A stretch of DNA of 64,000 nucleotides from JANOZM01 sp031429355 (lineage in GTDB: Bacteria; Pseudomonadota; Gammaproteobacteria; Burkholderiales; Burkholderiaceae_E): assembly GCA_031429355.1 (NCBI GenBank), contig JANOZM010000013.1:372001-436000 (forward strand). The letters run 5' to 3'. The notes under the pieces were generated by a model. It saw only the letters and a list, made by a program, of their open reading frames with translations. It made no database searches and had not been told where the DNA came from. Position 1 is the stretch's first letter. Each line of letters begins with the position of its first letter. Shown here piece after piece: positions 1 to 8,490 of this stretch. Both the position numbers and the translations under genes were made by a program.

Positions 1-387
1 AATACCTTGGCTATAGCGCCCCAGCGCATAAGCGTGCAAGTAAAACGCGTTAGCTTCTTTAGGACTAGCGGCTTGCAATTCTTCGCAGCGCTCGGCAACT
101 TCCATAAAAATTTGCAGTTTCGTTTTGTCGGCTTTTTCAAGATAGTTGGCGTAAATGGCGGCCGCTTTATTGGCTACGTTGTAGCCTGGTAAACCTAAAG
201 CTATACCCGCATCGTGCGCTGCTTGAAAGTTACCTGCGTGGTAATCAATCCAAGCTGCAAGCACTGCTTTGTCTTTGGGCAAAGGCTCGCAATCGCCTTG
301 ATGTAACCGTGCCCAGTTTTTTTTCAAAGTCGCTTCGGTGTACTCGTAAGCGCTGTCTTGATAAGGAAATTTCGTCCATTTAGCCAT
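1..387 (-). CDS. TPR-like hypothetical protein, N-terminal part (runs off window)
   Basis: The reading frame starts with ATG at 387 and stays open to the left window edge, so only about 129 N-terminal residues are visible. The peptide is mostly helical and ends in an ALGRYSQG segment that I associate with tetratricopeptide-like proteins of Burkholderiales found next to TetR and phasin genes; that recall is from memory. The start codon overlaps the 3' end of the upstream tetR-like gene by 8 bp (ATGGCTAA), which implies translational coupling. There is no signal peptide and no catalytic motif. The function is unknown. Confidence 0.6.
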   Translation of the reverse strand, partial: MAKWTKFPYQDSAYEYTEATLKKNWARLHQGDCEPLPKDKAVLAAWIDYHAGNFQAAHDAGIALGLPGYNVANKAAAIYANYLEKADKTKLQIFMEVAERCEELQAASPKEANAFYLHAYALGRYSQGI

Positions 388-1063
388 GAGGTGTTGCTCC
401 CTTTAAATTTTCTAGGTAAGAATTTGCCAAGCGCTCGAATAAGGCGCGGGTATCGCCTTGCAAATACGGTGCAAGTAACGAAAGAACTTGATATGCCCCT
501 TTGGCAACCGATCTGCTTTGTGTGGCCGGATCGCTAAAGTGGCGGGCATGTCGGACATACTCAAACGATAGCCAGTAGGTGGCTAGTAACACCATGCTGG
601 TCGATAAACTTTCAATTTCGCGCTCTGACGCAACCATTGCGCCGCCGCGTTTAAGCTCTTCGCAAAGGCGTTGGGCCGTGCGTGTTTTACGATCGATAAT
701 GCGTTGAAAATGAACTTCGAGTTTACGATTACGCGATAGCAAATCGTTAAGGTCGCGATAGAAGCAGCGGTAGCGCCAAATCAATTCAAACAGCAGATGC
801 AAGAATAACCAAGCATCTTCGATGTTTAGATCGCGGTTGCGCGGCAGGTCGAGCAAGGTGTCAATTTCGCGCTCGAAATCTTCAAAAATGCTATTGGTAA
901 TTTCGTCTTTATTACGAAAGTGGTAATACAAATTACCAGGGCTGATATTCATTTCATCGGCGATAACCGTCGTCGTAACGTTTGGTTCACCGAATTCGTT
1001 ATAAAGCCTAAGCGCTAATTCTAAAATGCGCTCTCTTGTTCTGCGTGGCGGTTTACGCGCCAT
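380..1063 (-). CDS. TetR/AcrR family transcriptional regulator
   Basis: This 227-residue protein has the TetR layout. Residues about 12-58 form the DNA-binding domain, with the helix-turn-helix ending in NISPGNLYYHFRNKDE, the most recognisable TetR signature. The rest is a helical ligand-binding and dimerisation domain. It lies downstream of the patatin-like gene (95 bp gap) and overlaps the next gene by 8 bp. Given the adjacent phasin, lipase and acyl-CoA reductase genes, control of storage-lipid metabolism is a reasonable guess, but no ligand or operator can be read from the sequence. Confidence 0.88.
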   Translation of the reverse strand: MARKPPRRTRERILELALRLYNEFGEPNVTTTVIADEMNISPGNLYYHFRNKDEITNSIFEDFEREIDTLLDLPRNRDLNIEDAWLFLHLLFELIWRYRCFYRDLNDLLSRNRKLEVHFQRIIDRKTRTAQRLCEELKRGGAMVASEREIESLSTSMVLLATYWLSFEYVRHARHFSDPATQSRSVAKGAYQVLSLLAPYLQGDTRALFERLANSYLENLKGATPHG

Positions 1064-1158
1064 ACCAGCCCCTTTATTATTTTGCTAAAGCATCGTCGCT
1101 AAGAATAGCACCGCTAGAGCAAAATAATAAACGAATTAACAAACGAACTAAGGGAATT

Positions 1159-2406
1159 TCAGTTGTTAGCGCCCGATCTTTGCATCGCTAGGTGACGTTG
1201 CAAATCATCCAAAGTAAAGTCTAGGCGCTGCACAGCACGACCCAAACTGCGTTCGTTGTGTTTGCGCGAGCGAGCCAACGGGCGTACTAATGTTAGCGAA
1301 GTGTCATTCAGTACATCGGTGTTTAGCCTTAATCCGTGGCGCTCAAAAATAGGGGCCAATTCGTGGCGGCGTTCTATTAGCGAGCGTCGGGTGTTTTGGT
1401 AAACATGCTCGCAAAGTCGACGGCGCGCCGAAAAACTAAATAAGCGCGATTTAAAAATAGTAGGGTCGCTAGCGGGTGGTTCAAACAAAATTACATCCGC
1501 TTTGGGGTGGGTAACTTTGTACTTTTCAACACCGACACTCATCCGCGAACGAATAAGCGTACGCACTGATTGCGAAAGAATGGCGGGCAGTGTATCGCCA
1601 ACGCCGCCAAGCTTTGGTTTATGGGGCACCAAAGGGTTTAGGCATAAAACGAGTTGCGCACCTTCTTCCAATGCGATGGAAGCGTGCACTGTTTTTGTTA
1701 AAGCACCGTCTAAGTAACGTCGCCCTTCAATTTCGACCGGCGCGAACACGCCGGGTACAGCACTGCTTGCGCGCACGGCTTTGGAGATCGGAATATGATC
1801 AAAACCCGCAGCACCAAACTCGACTGAATCACCAAGATCGATATCAGTGGCCACAACTCTTAATTTGCTCGGTAAATTTCTAAAATCGTCGCTACGTCCG
1901 GGTTCGTTTAACAGTAAGCGAATGCGCTCTTCTGTTGGTGCCGAGTCCATAAATCCGGCTGGCAAAGCGGTTAAAAGGCGATCTAAAGCATTCCACAAGC
2001 GTTGCTGCCATGTTTGATCAACCAAACTGGTTATGGTCGACATTAAGGCTGGCCCGCGCGTTGCCAAGACTTTGCTGGCTTGGGCCAAGCTCAGCCAATC
2101 GGGACGCATCATTAAAGCGGGGTCGATGGGTACATCAGCGTCTTCGCTTTCGATAAATCGGCGGACCATTTCGCGGGGGCTTAGGCCGTTGACTAAACCG
2201 GCGCAAATGAAGGCACCCGCGCTGACACCAACATAAACATCTAGATCGCGAAAGTCTAAACCTTCAACGCATTCGCTTAGGGCCGCTAAGGTGCCCATTT
2301 CGTAGACGGCGCCTAAAAACCCACCGCCAGCTAAAGCTAGACCAATAGATGATGGATTTTTTGCGCGAGCCTTTGCAGGGTTGCGCTTAGAAAGTGGTTT
2401 TGCCAT
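1159..2406 (-). CDS. Patatin-like phospholipase
   Basis: Patatin-family serine hydrolases cleave acyl esters with a Ser-Asp dyad. Numbered from the upstream TTG at 2421, the motifs are the oxyanion loop GGGFLG (about 32-37), the nucleophile elbow GVSAG (Ser67) and the DGA motif (Asp238). There is no signal peptide, so a cytoplasmic role on storage lipid or phospholipid is likely. I chose ATG 2406 over TTG 2421 because the TTG lies inside the U-tract of the phasin terminator. The basic N-terminus (KPLSKRNPAKARAK) could bind anionic surfaces. The adjacent phasin suggests work on PHA or lipid granules, which is inference. Confidence 0.85.
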   Translation of the reverse strand: MAKPLSKRNPAKARAKNPSSIGLALAGGGFLGAVYEMGTLAALSECVEGLDFRDLDVYVGVSAGAFICAGLVNGLSPREMVRRFIESEDADVPIDPALMMRPDWLSLAQASKVLATRGPALMSTITSLVDQTWQQRLWNALDRLLTALPAGFMDSAPTEERIRLLLNEPGRSDDFRNLPSKLRVVATDIDLGDSVEFGAAGFDHIPISKAVRASSAVPGVFAPVEIEGRRYLDGALTKTVHASIALEEGAQLVLCLNPLVPHKPKLGGVGDTLPAILSQSVRTLIRSRMSVGVEKYKVTHPKADVILFEPPASDPTIFKSRLFSFSARRRLCEHVYQNTRRSLIERRHELAPIFERHGLRLNTDVLNDTSLTLVRPLARSRKHNERSLGRAVQRLDFTLDDLQRHLAMQRSGANN

Positions 2407-2419
2407 GACTATTTTGCTC

Positions 2420-2450
2420 AAAAAAACGGCACGCTAATGACTAGCGTGCC
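2420..2450 (-). terminator. Rho-independent terminator downstream of the phasin gene
   Basis: A perfect 9-bp stem (GGCACGCTA 2428-2436 with TAGCGTGCC 2442-2450) and a 5-nt loop are followed on the minus strand by G and seven T's (2426-2420). It lies 37 bp after the phasin stop codon and just before the patatin gene, so it should separate or attenuate the two. Confidence 0.85.
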
Positions 2451-2486
2451 TTCAATACTCAAACGGTGTTTTTGCGCAGTCTGTAC

Positions 2487-3173
2487 TTAGGCTTGAGCCG
2501 AAGTAGAAGCAGCCTCAACTTTTTTAGCGCGCGGCTTGCGAGCTACTACTTTTTTCGCAGCTGCTTTAGTTGCAGTTTTTGGCGCTGCTTTAGGCGATAA
2601 AGCCTTTGCTACTGCTGTGCGGCCAACTTTAGTAACCTTTGTAACCTTGGCAACAACGGCCTTAGCTGATTTGGCAGCAGTTGATTTAACTGCTTTGGTC
2701 GACGCTTTTGCAACGGCCTTGGTCGATTTAACTACTTTGGCAGCTTGCTTACGGCTTGGCTTTTTAGCCACGCCCGATACATTGCCATTTAATTCTTCAA
2801 CGCGAGCGATTAACGCTTGGATGTCTTTGTTGGTTGGAACGCCTAAACGGTTTAAAGCGCGTGCAACGCGGTCTTCAAACACTTGCTCTAACTTATCCCA
2901 GCCTTCAGTTGCTTGTTTGCTAAATTCGCCTGCCACTTTGGTGACCTTTCCGGTAACTTCGCCGACGCGTGCTTCGGCCATTTTCTTGGTGCGGCGCTGA
3001 ATGGTGCCGCCTTCTTTTACTAAGGTTTCAAACATTTTGCTGCCTTCGTCTTGGGCTTTGGCAAATGCGCCTAAACCAGCCAACCAAATTTGTTGAGCCG
3101 AGTCTTTGATGGCAGCTGCCAAGTGATTGTCGGCTGCAGTTGTGTCGGCCATTGCTTTGAATTTCTTAACCAT
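2487..3173 (-). CDS. Phasin, PhaI/PhaF-type granule-associated protein
   Basis: This 228-residue protein has two parts. The N-terminal half (about 15-130) is an amphipathic helical phasin domain with QQIWLAGLGAFAKAQDEG and a WDKLEQVFEDRVARALNRLGVPT segment typical of the PhaI/PhaF family. The C-terminal third (about 137-228) is a histone H1-like stretch of AKK, KAV and KST repeats. Family members coat polyhydroxyalkanoate granules, and PhaF-like tails bind DNA to distribute granules at division. The repetitive tail makes antisense frames look open; these were not called. It is transcribed divergently from the acyl-CoA reductase. Confidence 0.9.
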   Translation of the reverse strand: MVKKFKAMADTTAADNHLAAAIKDSAQQIWLAGLGAFAKAQDEGSKMFETLVKEGGTIQRRTKKMAEARVGEVTGKVTKVAGEFSKQATEGWDKLEQVFEDRVARALNRLGVPTNKDIQALIARVEELNGNVSGVAKKPSRKQAAKVVKSTKAVAKASTKAVKSTAAKSAKAVVAKVTKVTKVGRTAVAKALSPKAAPKTATKAAAKKVVARKPRAKKVEAASTSAQA

Positions 3174-3365
3174 TGGGTTTCCTTAGGAAAATAGAACTAA
3201 ATTGAAATTAAAAATCGTAAAAGCTTGTTGATGACCTAACTATAGGCAGCTAGCCTAGAGATGGCACACTAAATGTCTAGGGAAAGTCACCTAATACTTG
3301 CGCTGTGTTGCGCCCAGTGCAATGATCCGTCTGGGAAGACAAAATATTCATCAAGGGAGATGTGC

Positions 3366-5363
3366 ATGACTTACTTCGTTACCGGCGCTACTGGCTTCAT
3401 TGGCAAGCGCCTTTTAAAAAACCTGATGGCACGCAAAGGCAATATATATGTCCTAATGCGCGATACAGCGCCGGAAAAACTGGCCAAATTGCAGGCTTAT
3501 GCGGGTGACGACGATGGGCGAATCAAGCCAATTAAGGGCGACATAGCTAAAGTTGGGCTAGGTATTAGCGCAGCCGACAAAAAATTGCTGGATGGAAAAA
3601 TTAAGCATTTCTTTCATTTAGCAGCAATATACGACTTAAGTGCCGATGCCGAATCGCAAATGGCCGTAAACGTGGACGGTACGGCCAATGTGGTGGCGGT
3701 TGCCAATGCTATTAAAGCCGGTTGCTTGCATCATTGCTCATCTATTGCAGCTGCCGGAATGTACGAAGGCATGTTTCGCGAAGACATGTTTGACGAAGCC
3801 GAGGGACTCGATCATCCGTATTTTGCAACTAAACATGAGTCCGAAAAAATCGCCCGCAAGCAGGCCAAAGTGCCGTTACGCGTGTATCGCCCCGGCTTAG
3901 TGGTCGGTGACTCGCACTCCGGTGAAATGGATAAAATTGACGGCCCGTACTATTTCTTTAAGCTGATTCAAAGAATGCGCCAAATGATGCCTTCATGGAT
4001 GCCCATGATTGGTATTGAAGGTGGTCGTATTAATATTGTGCCGGTTGATTATGTCGTTAATGCAATGGACTACATTGCGCACGCCAAAGGTTTAGATGGT
4101 AAGTGTTTCCATTTAGTCGATCCAGAACCCATGCGTGTTGGTGACGTATTAAATACTTTCGCCAAAGCAGCCCATGCGCCGTTAATGAGCATTCGTATTA
4201 ATGCTGCGTTGTTCGGTTTTATTCCGCGTGGTGTTAAAAAAAGCGTTATGGCCCTTACCCCAGTTCGCCGTATTCGCAATGCAGTCATGAAAGATTTGGG
4301 TTTGCCCGATGACATGATGCAGTTTGTAAATTACCCAACGCGCTTTGATTGCCGCGATACCTTAACCGTACTTAAAGGCTCTGGTATTGAGTGCCCACGA
4401 CTTGAAGACTACGCATGGCGTTTGTGGGACTACTGGGAACGTCACCTTGATCCCGACTTAATGATAGACCGTACCCTGAAAGGGCAGGTTGATGGCCGCG
4501 TGATTTTAATTACCGGCGGATCATCCGGTATTGGTTTAGCAACCGCCATTAAAGTTGCCGAAGCGGGCGCAGTAACGGTTATTTGTGGCCGTGATGCGGA
4601 CAAGTTAGTAGAAGCCAAAAAAGAAATCATCGAGAAAGTAGGCAAGCATGCCAAGGTCGTTACGTACTCAGTCGACATTGCAGATATGGTTGACTGCGAT
4701 CGGTTTACAAAACAACTGATTGCCGATCACGGGCATGTGGATGTTTTGGTTAACAACGCCGGACGCTCTATTCGCCGTGGTATTGAAAACAGTTTCGACC
4801 GCTTCCACGACTTTGAGCGCACGATGCAATTAAATTATTTGGGTGCAGTAAAAACCGCAATGGGTTTACTGCCCGAGATGATTAAAGCGCGCCGTGGCCA
4901 AATTATTAATATTTCGTCTATTGGCGTTTTAACCAATGCACCGCGTTTCTCGGCCTATGTAGCTTCAAAATCTGCGCTGGATGCGTGGACTCGTTGTGCG
5001 GCTTCTGAATTTGCCGATGTGGGTATTAAGTTCACAACAATAAACATGCCGTTAGTGCGCACACCAATGATTGCGCCGACCAAGTTGTACAACAACGTAC
5101 CAACCTTGTCACCCGAAGAAGCCGCTGATTTGGTTGCGCAAGCGATTGTTTACAAGCCCGTGCGTATTGCAACGCGATTGGGTATTGCAGGGCAAGTGTT
5201 ACATGCTTTGTTACCTAAGATTATGCAAATTGCAATGAATACTAGCTTTAGAATGTTCCCGGATTCGGATGCGGCTAAGGGGGCGAAAGATGGGGCGCCT
5301 AAGCCACAAATGAGTGCTGATCAAATTGCATTTCAGACGCTTATGAAGGGTATTCACTTTTAG
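3366..5363 (+). CDS. Fatty acyl-CoA reductase, two-domain SDR fusion (alcohol-forming)
   Basis: The 665-residue product has two NAD(P)-binding domains. Residues about 1-370 form an extended SDR/thioester-reductase domain (TGATGFIG near the start, YFATKHESEK as the catalytic Tyr-Lys). Residues about 380-665 form a classical SDR (TGGSSGIG, NNAG, YVASKSALD). Length, domain order and many segments (FREDMF, DGPYYFFK, IGIEGGR, NNAGRSIRR, SSIGVLTNAPRFSAY) match, from memory, Marinobacter Maqu_2507, which reduces fatty acyl-CoA to fatty alcohol for wax esters. ATG 3366 follows AAGGGAG at 3354; the longer upstream frame is not needed. The next 400 bp are a repeat element. Confidence 0.92.
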   Translation: MTYFVTGATGFIGKRLLKNLMARKGNIYVLMRDTAPEKLAKLQAYAGDDDGRIKPIKGDIAKVGLGISAADKKLLDGKIKHFFHLAAIYDLSADAESQMAVNVDGTANVVAVANAIKAGCLHHCSSIAAAGMYEGMFREDMFDEAEGLDHPYFATKHESEKIARKQAKVPLRVYRPGLVVGDSHSGEMDKIDGPYYFFKLIQRMRQMMPSWMPMIGIEGGRINIVPVDYVVNAMDYIAHAKGLDGKCFHLVDPEPMRVGDVLNTFAKAAHAPLMSIRINAALFGFIPRGVKKSVMALTPVRRIRNAVMKDLGLPDDMMQFVNYPTRFDCRDTLTVLKGSGIECPRLEDYAWRLWDYWERHLDPDLMIDRTLKGQVDGRVILITGGSSGIGLATAIKVAEAGAVTVICGRDADKLVEAKKEIIEKVGKHAKVVTYSVDIADMVDCDRFTKQLIADHGHVDVLVNNAGRSIRRGIENSFDRFHDFERTMQLNYLGAVKTAMGLLPEMIKARRGQIINISSIGVLTNAPRFSAYVASKSALDAWTRCAASEFADVGIKFTTINMPLVRTPMIAPTKLYNNVPTLSPEEAADLVAQAIVYKPVRIATRLGIAGQVLHALLPKIMQIAMNTSFRMFPDSDAAKGAKDGAPKPQMSADQIAFQTLMKGIHF

Positions 5364-5765
5364 ATTTTTGTAGCTTTGAAAGCCGAAGGGCTAACCGTGT
5401 TTTGAACTCAGTCGCTTGCGCTCCAATGAGTTCAAAACACGGTTAGCCCTTCGGCTTTCGTACTGCTCATTCTGCGGCAGACCCGTCTTCCACCATGTAA
5501 CGCGGCTCGGCGAGCGCTTACACTTTACGCGGCTCGCCGAGCGCTAGAACCTAGGCGGTTTAGCAGGTATCGCCGTGCTAAGCGCGCAAAGCGCCGCGCA
5601 AACCCAAGAACGGTCGGCGAGTGGAGGTAAGCGCCCGAAGACGGATCTCGCCGCAAAGCGCGGGACGAAAGGATTGGTGTTGAGCCCTTTTGAAACTCAT
5701 TGGAGCGCCAGCGACTTAGTTACAAAAGGGCTCAACACCAATCCTTTCAAAACCTACTCAAAACA
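5364..5765. repeat. Hairpin-bracketed dispersed repeat, copy 1
   Basis: This non-coding element of about 400 bp has three copies in the window. Left hairpin: 32-bp perfect stem, 5378-5409 with 5428-5459, 18-nt loop. Right hairpin: 5667-5697 with 5718-5748, one mismatch. The core contains two GCGGCTCG...CGAGCGC-type units and the complementary pair GCGGCAGACCCGTCTTC (near 5474) / GAAGACGGATCTCGCCGC (near 5637), so the whole element could fold into one branched structure. Short T-rich and A-rich inverted ends (TTTTTGTAG / CCTACTCAAAA) mark the borders. Small open frames inside are not conserved and were rejected. It fills most of the gap between the reductase and the protease; 5766-5867 is that gene's leader. 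Confidence 0.85.
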
Positions 5766-5867
5766 AATGTCAATAGTCCATCCGCTCTAGTTTACTCCCC
5801 AGCGGAATCCAGTTAAATTACAACTCCGCATGACTCTCAAGCTCTAAAGAAAAAAGGAAATCGCGTT

Positions 5868-6722
5868 TTGAAATCGATGATGGCAAGTTTTAACCGTCGT
5901 ATGTTGCTTGGAAGTGTTGCAGCGATTGCCATGTTTTTAGTGGGTTGCACAACCACCCCATATGATCCAACAGAAAAAACGCGAAGTGATGCGCTTTTAG
6001 ATGCGCAGTTCGCGGCTATAAAAAGCGATGTCGCCAAACCTCGGCTTTGGTATGCGGGGTTTGCGATGCATTCTGGCTCAAGTGCATTTAAATTTGATGT
6101 GACCGAAACCGGAAGGCTCATTAGACATTTGGACGATAACGCTGCCGTTTTAAAGTTGGGTAATCCTTCAGCGCATCAGGCAAACGATTGGCCCTATGCC
6201 ACGCCAGAAAACATGGAACGCACAATTGCGAACATGGGCGCCAAGATGAAGAAAGGCGATGTGGCAATCGTTTTACTGACTACCCACGGCAATGCAAACG
6301 TACTGGCGGTCAGCGCTTTTGGGAAAGACTATCCGTTGCTACACGGGCAAAGTATTGCAAAAATTTTAGAGCCGCTAACAAAGCATAAAACGGTGGTCAT
6401 TGTGTCTGCATGTTTTTCCGGCTCGTTAATTCCTGCCTTGGCGCACTCGCAACGGATTGTCGTTACTGCAGCCGCACAAAATCGTGCATCGTTTGGTTGC
6501 AATCCAACGAGCAGTAATACGTTCTTCATTGAAGCGCTCATGCGCGCAGCAGGTGATAGTTCGCGTAATTTAAATGCTATTTTTGCAGATACAAAAATAG
6601 CCGTTGACCGGAAAGAAAAATCAATGCGTTTGTCACCACCTTCGTTGCCGCAAATGGTTGTGCCGGTGGCGATGGAAGGGTTTGCTCAGCGGGCGATTCG
6701 AGAGTGGTTGGTTGAGTCTTGA
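5868..6722 (+). CDS. Peptidase C13 (legumain-like) family lipoprotein
   Basis: The 284-residue precursor begins with a lipoprotein signal peptide (RRMLLGS...FLVGC, lipidated Cys27). The clan CD His-Cys dyad is visible as TTHGN (His140) after a hydrophobic strand (VAIVLL) and SACFSGS (Cys182) after VVIV, the legumain/caspase-fold spacing. Such proteases cleave after Asn/Asp or act in membrane-anchored processing; the substrate here is unknown. The start is taken as TTG 5868, 7 nt after AAGGAAA, with ATG 5877 as the alternative. The gene is isolated between repeat copies 1 and 2. Confidence 0.82.
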   Translation: MKSMMASFNRRMLLGSVAAIAMFLVGCTTTPYDPTEKTRSDALLDAQFAAIKSDVAKPRLWYAGFAMHSGSSAFKFDVTETGRLIRHLDDNAAVLKLGNPSAHQANDWPYATPENMERTIANMGAKMKKGDVAIVLLTTHGNANVLAVSAFGKDYPLLHGQSIAKILEPLTKHKTVVIVSACFSGSLIPALAHSQRIVVTAAAQNRASFGCNPTSSNTFFIEALMRAAGDSSRNLNAIFADTKIAVDRKEKSMRLSPPSLPQMVVPVAMEGFAQRAIREWLVES

Positions 6723-6731
6723 CTGGGAGAG

Positions 6732-7157
6732 TTTTTTTGTAGGCTTTGGGATGGGGGATGGGAAGCGATTTTGCAACTCAGTCGCTACGCTCCAATGAGT
6801 TCAAAATCGCTTCCCATCCCCCATCCCGATCTGCGCATTTTGCGGCAGACCTGTCTTCCACCATGTAACGCGGCTCTGTGAGCGCTAAAATCGTCGCGGC
6901 TCTTTGAGCGCTGACGCTTGACGCAGTTTGCCAAGCACTAAAACCTGGGCGGTTTAGCATGTATTACCGTGCCAAGCGCGCAAAGCGCCGCGCAAAAGCA
7001 AGAATGGTCGGCGAGTAGAGGAAACGCGAGAAGACGGGTCTAGCCGCAAAGCGCGGGGCGAAAGGATTGGTGTTGAGCCCTTTTGAAACTCATTGGAGCG
7101 TAAGCGACTGAGTTACAAAAGGGCTCAACACCAATCCTTTCAAAACCTACAAAAAAA
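6732..7157. repeat. Hairpin-bracketed dispersed repeat, copy 2
   Basis: Second copy, about 426 bp, with the clearest ends: TTTTTTTGTAGG at 6732-6743 and CCTACAAAAAAA at 7146-7157, a 12-bp perfect terminal inverted repeat. Left hairpin: 6748-6779 with 6797-6827, one bulged C. Its arm sequence (GGGATGGGGGATGGGAAGCG...) is unrelated to copy 1 in its outer part but still pairs fully. Right hairpin: 7060-7091 with 7110-7141, same sequence as in copy 1. It fills the space between the convergent protease and CoA-transferase genes. Confidence 0.87.
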
Positions 7158-7182
7158 GCTGGCTTTCAAACGTCAAAAATTC

Positions 7183-8382
7183 TCAAGCCACAATTCCTTT
7201 TGATCGCATCGCTGCAATTTGCTCGTCAGAAATACCCAAGTTTTTTAAAATAGTGTCAGTGTCTTGACCCAATGATGGCGCATTGGTGCGCTGTGATCCG
7301 GGGGTTCTTGAGAGTTTTGGAATGATGCCTGGCACCGACAGTTGGCTACCGTCAGCCATGGTTATTGTTTGAATCATCTCGCGTGCTTGGTAGTGCGGAT
7401 CGGCAGCAATATCGGCTACCGAATAAATGCGTCCGGACGGGACTTGTGCGTTTTCTAAAGCATCTAAAACTTGTTTGCAGCTTTGCGTCTTTGTCCAAGA
7501 TTCAATAGCGGCGTCAATTTCTGCAACCCGTGCAACGCGGCCTGTGTTGTTGTTAAGTGCAACATCATTTTTTAAATCGTCACGACCAATGCATTCCATG
7601 AGCCGTTTAAAAATACTATCGCCATTCCCTGCAATTAGTGCATAAGCGCCATCTGCGCAAATATAGGCGTTACTTGGTGCAATGCCGGGTAGGGCGCTGC
7701 CTGCAGGTTGGCGAACCGCATTAAAAGCGCTGTACTCGGGTAACAAGCTCTCCATGCAATTAAAAACGGCCTCGTACAATGCCATATCAACTACTTGACC
7801 TTGGCTACTAGTTTTGCGTTCATGTAATGCAATTAAAATTCCAATAACCCCGTGTAGCGACGCTAGGGTATCGCCAATGCTGACACCAACTCGAACCGGC
7901 GCGCGGCCTGGTTCTGCCGTAAGGTGACGCAAGCCACTCATAGCCTCGGCGACTACTCCAAAACCAGGACGATCTTTATAGGGGCCGGTTTGCCCATAGC
8001 CACTAATGCGCAACATAATTAATTTCGGGTTTAGCTTTAGCAACTCTGTGGGGCCCAAACCCCAATCTTCCATTGCTCCGGGTCTAAAATTTTCGATAAG
8101 AACATCTGCGTCATTAATCAATTGCCGAACAATGTCCTGTCCTTCGGCGACCCGCAGATCAAGTGCTATCGATTGTTTGTTTCGCGATTGAACTTGCCAC
8201 CAAACTGAAGTGCCATCTTTCATTAGCCGCCAAGATCGAAGCGGATCACCGCCTTTTGGCGATTCAATTTTAATTACTTCCGCGCCAAAATCGCCAAGCG
8301 TTTTTGCAGCAAAGGGGCCCGCAATCAGTTGGCCCAATTCGATTACTTTTAAGCCTTGCAAGGGGCCAGTGTTTTTGCTCAT
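7183..8382 (-). CDS. CaiB/BaiF family (class III) CoA-transferase
   Basis: These enzymes move CoA between carboxylic acids through an aspartyl-CoA intermediate. The protein (399 aa from ATG 8382) shows LKVIELGQLIAGPFAAKTLGDFGAEVIKIE at the N-terminus, ENFRPGAMEDWGLG, ISGYGQTGPYKDRPGF and IGDTLASLHG, whose Asp is the likely nucleophile. The frame extends upstream to TTG 8421, but ATG 8382 begins right before the conserved domain. No acyl substrate can be named. The gene stands alone between repeat copies 2 and 3. Confidence 0.9.
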   Translation of the reverse strand: MSKNTGPLQGLKVIELGQLIAGPFAAKTLGDFGAEVIKIESPKGGDPLRSWRLMKDGTSVWWQVQSRNKQSIALDLRVAEGQDIVRQLINDADVLIENFRPGAMEDWGLGPTELLKLNPKLIMLRISGYGQTGPYKDRPGFGVVAEAMSGLRHLTAEPGRAPVRVGVSIGDTLASLHGVIGILIALHERKTSSQGQVVDMALYEAVFNCMESLLPEYSAFNAVRQPAGSALPGIAPSNAYICADGAYALIAGNGDSIFKRLMECIGRDDLKNDVALNNNTGRVARVAEIDAAIESWTKTQSCKQVLDALENAQVPSGRIYSVADIAADPHYQAREMIQTITMADGSQLSVPGIIPKLSRTPGSQRTNAPSLGQDTDTILKNLGISDEQIAAMRSKGIVA

Positions 8383-8490
8383 GTTTGTTTTAAACTCTGT
8401 TTTGTTGACTCTATCAAACAATTGTTGGTTGGTGGTTTTGGTTTTAGCTTGAATTCCAGATGCAAGGATTTTTTTAGTTGAAGCGGGGTG

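Noticed and set aside
2536..3000. 154-codon plus-strand frame opposite the phasin gene
   Set aside because: Antisense shadow caused by the AAG/GCN-rich repeat of the phasin tail.
5575..5790. Open frame of 71 codons in repeat copy 1 (and a minus-strand frame at 8688-8960 in copy 3)
   Set aside because: The frames are not conserved among the three copies, and the region is dominated by inverted repeats.
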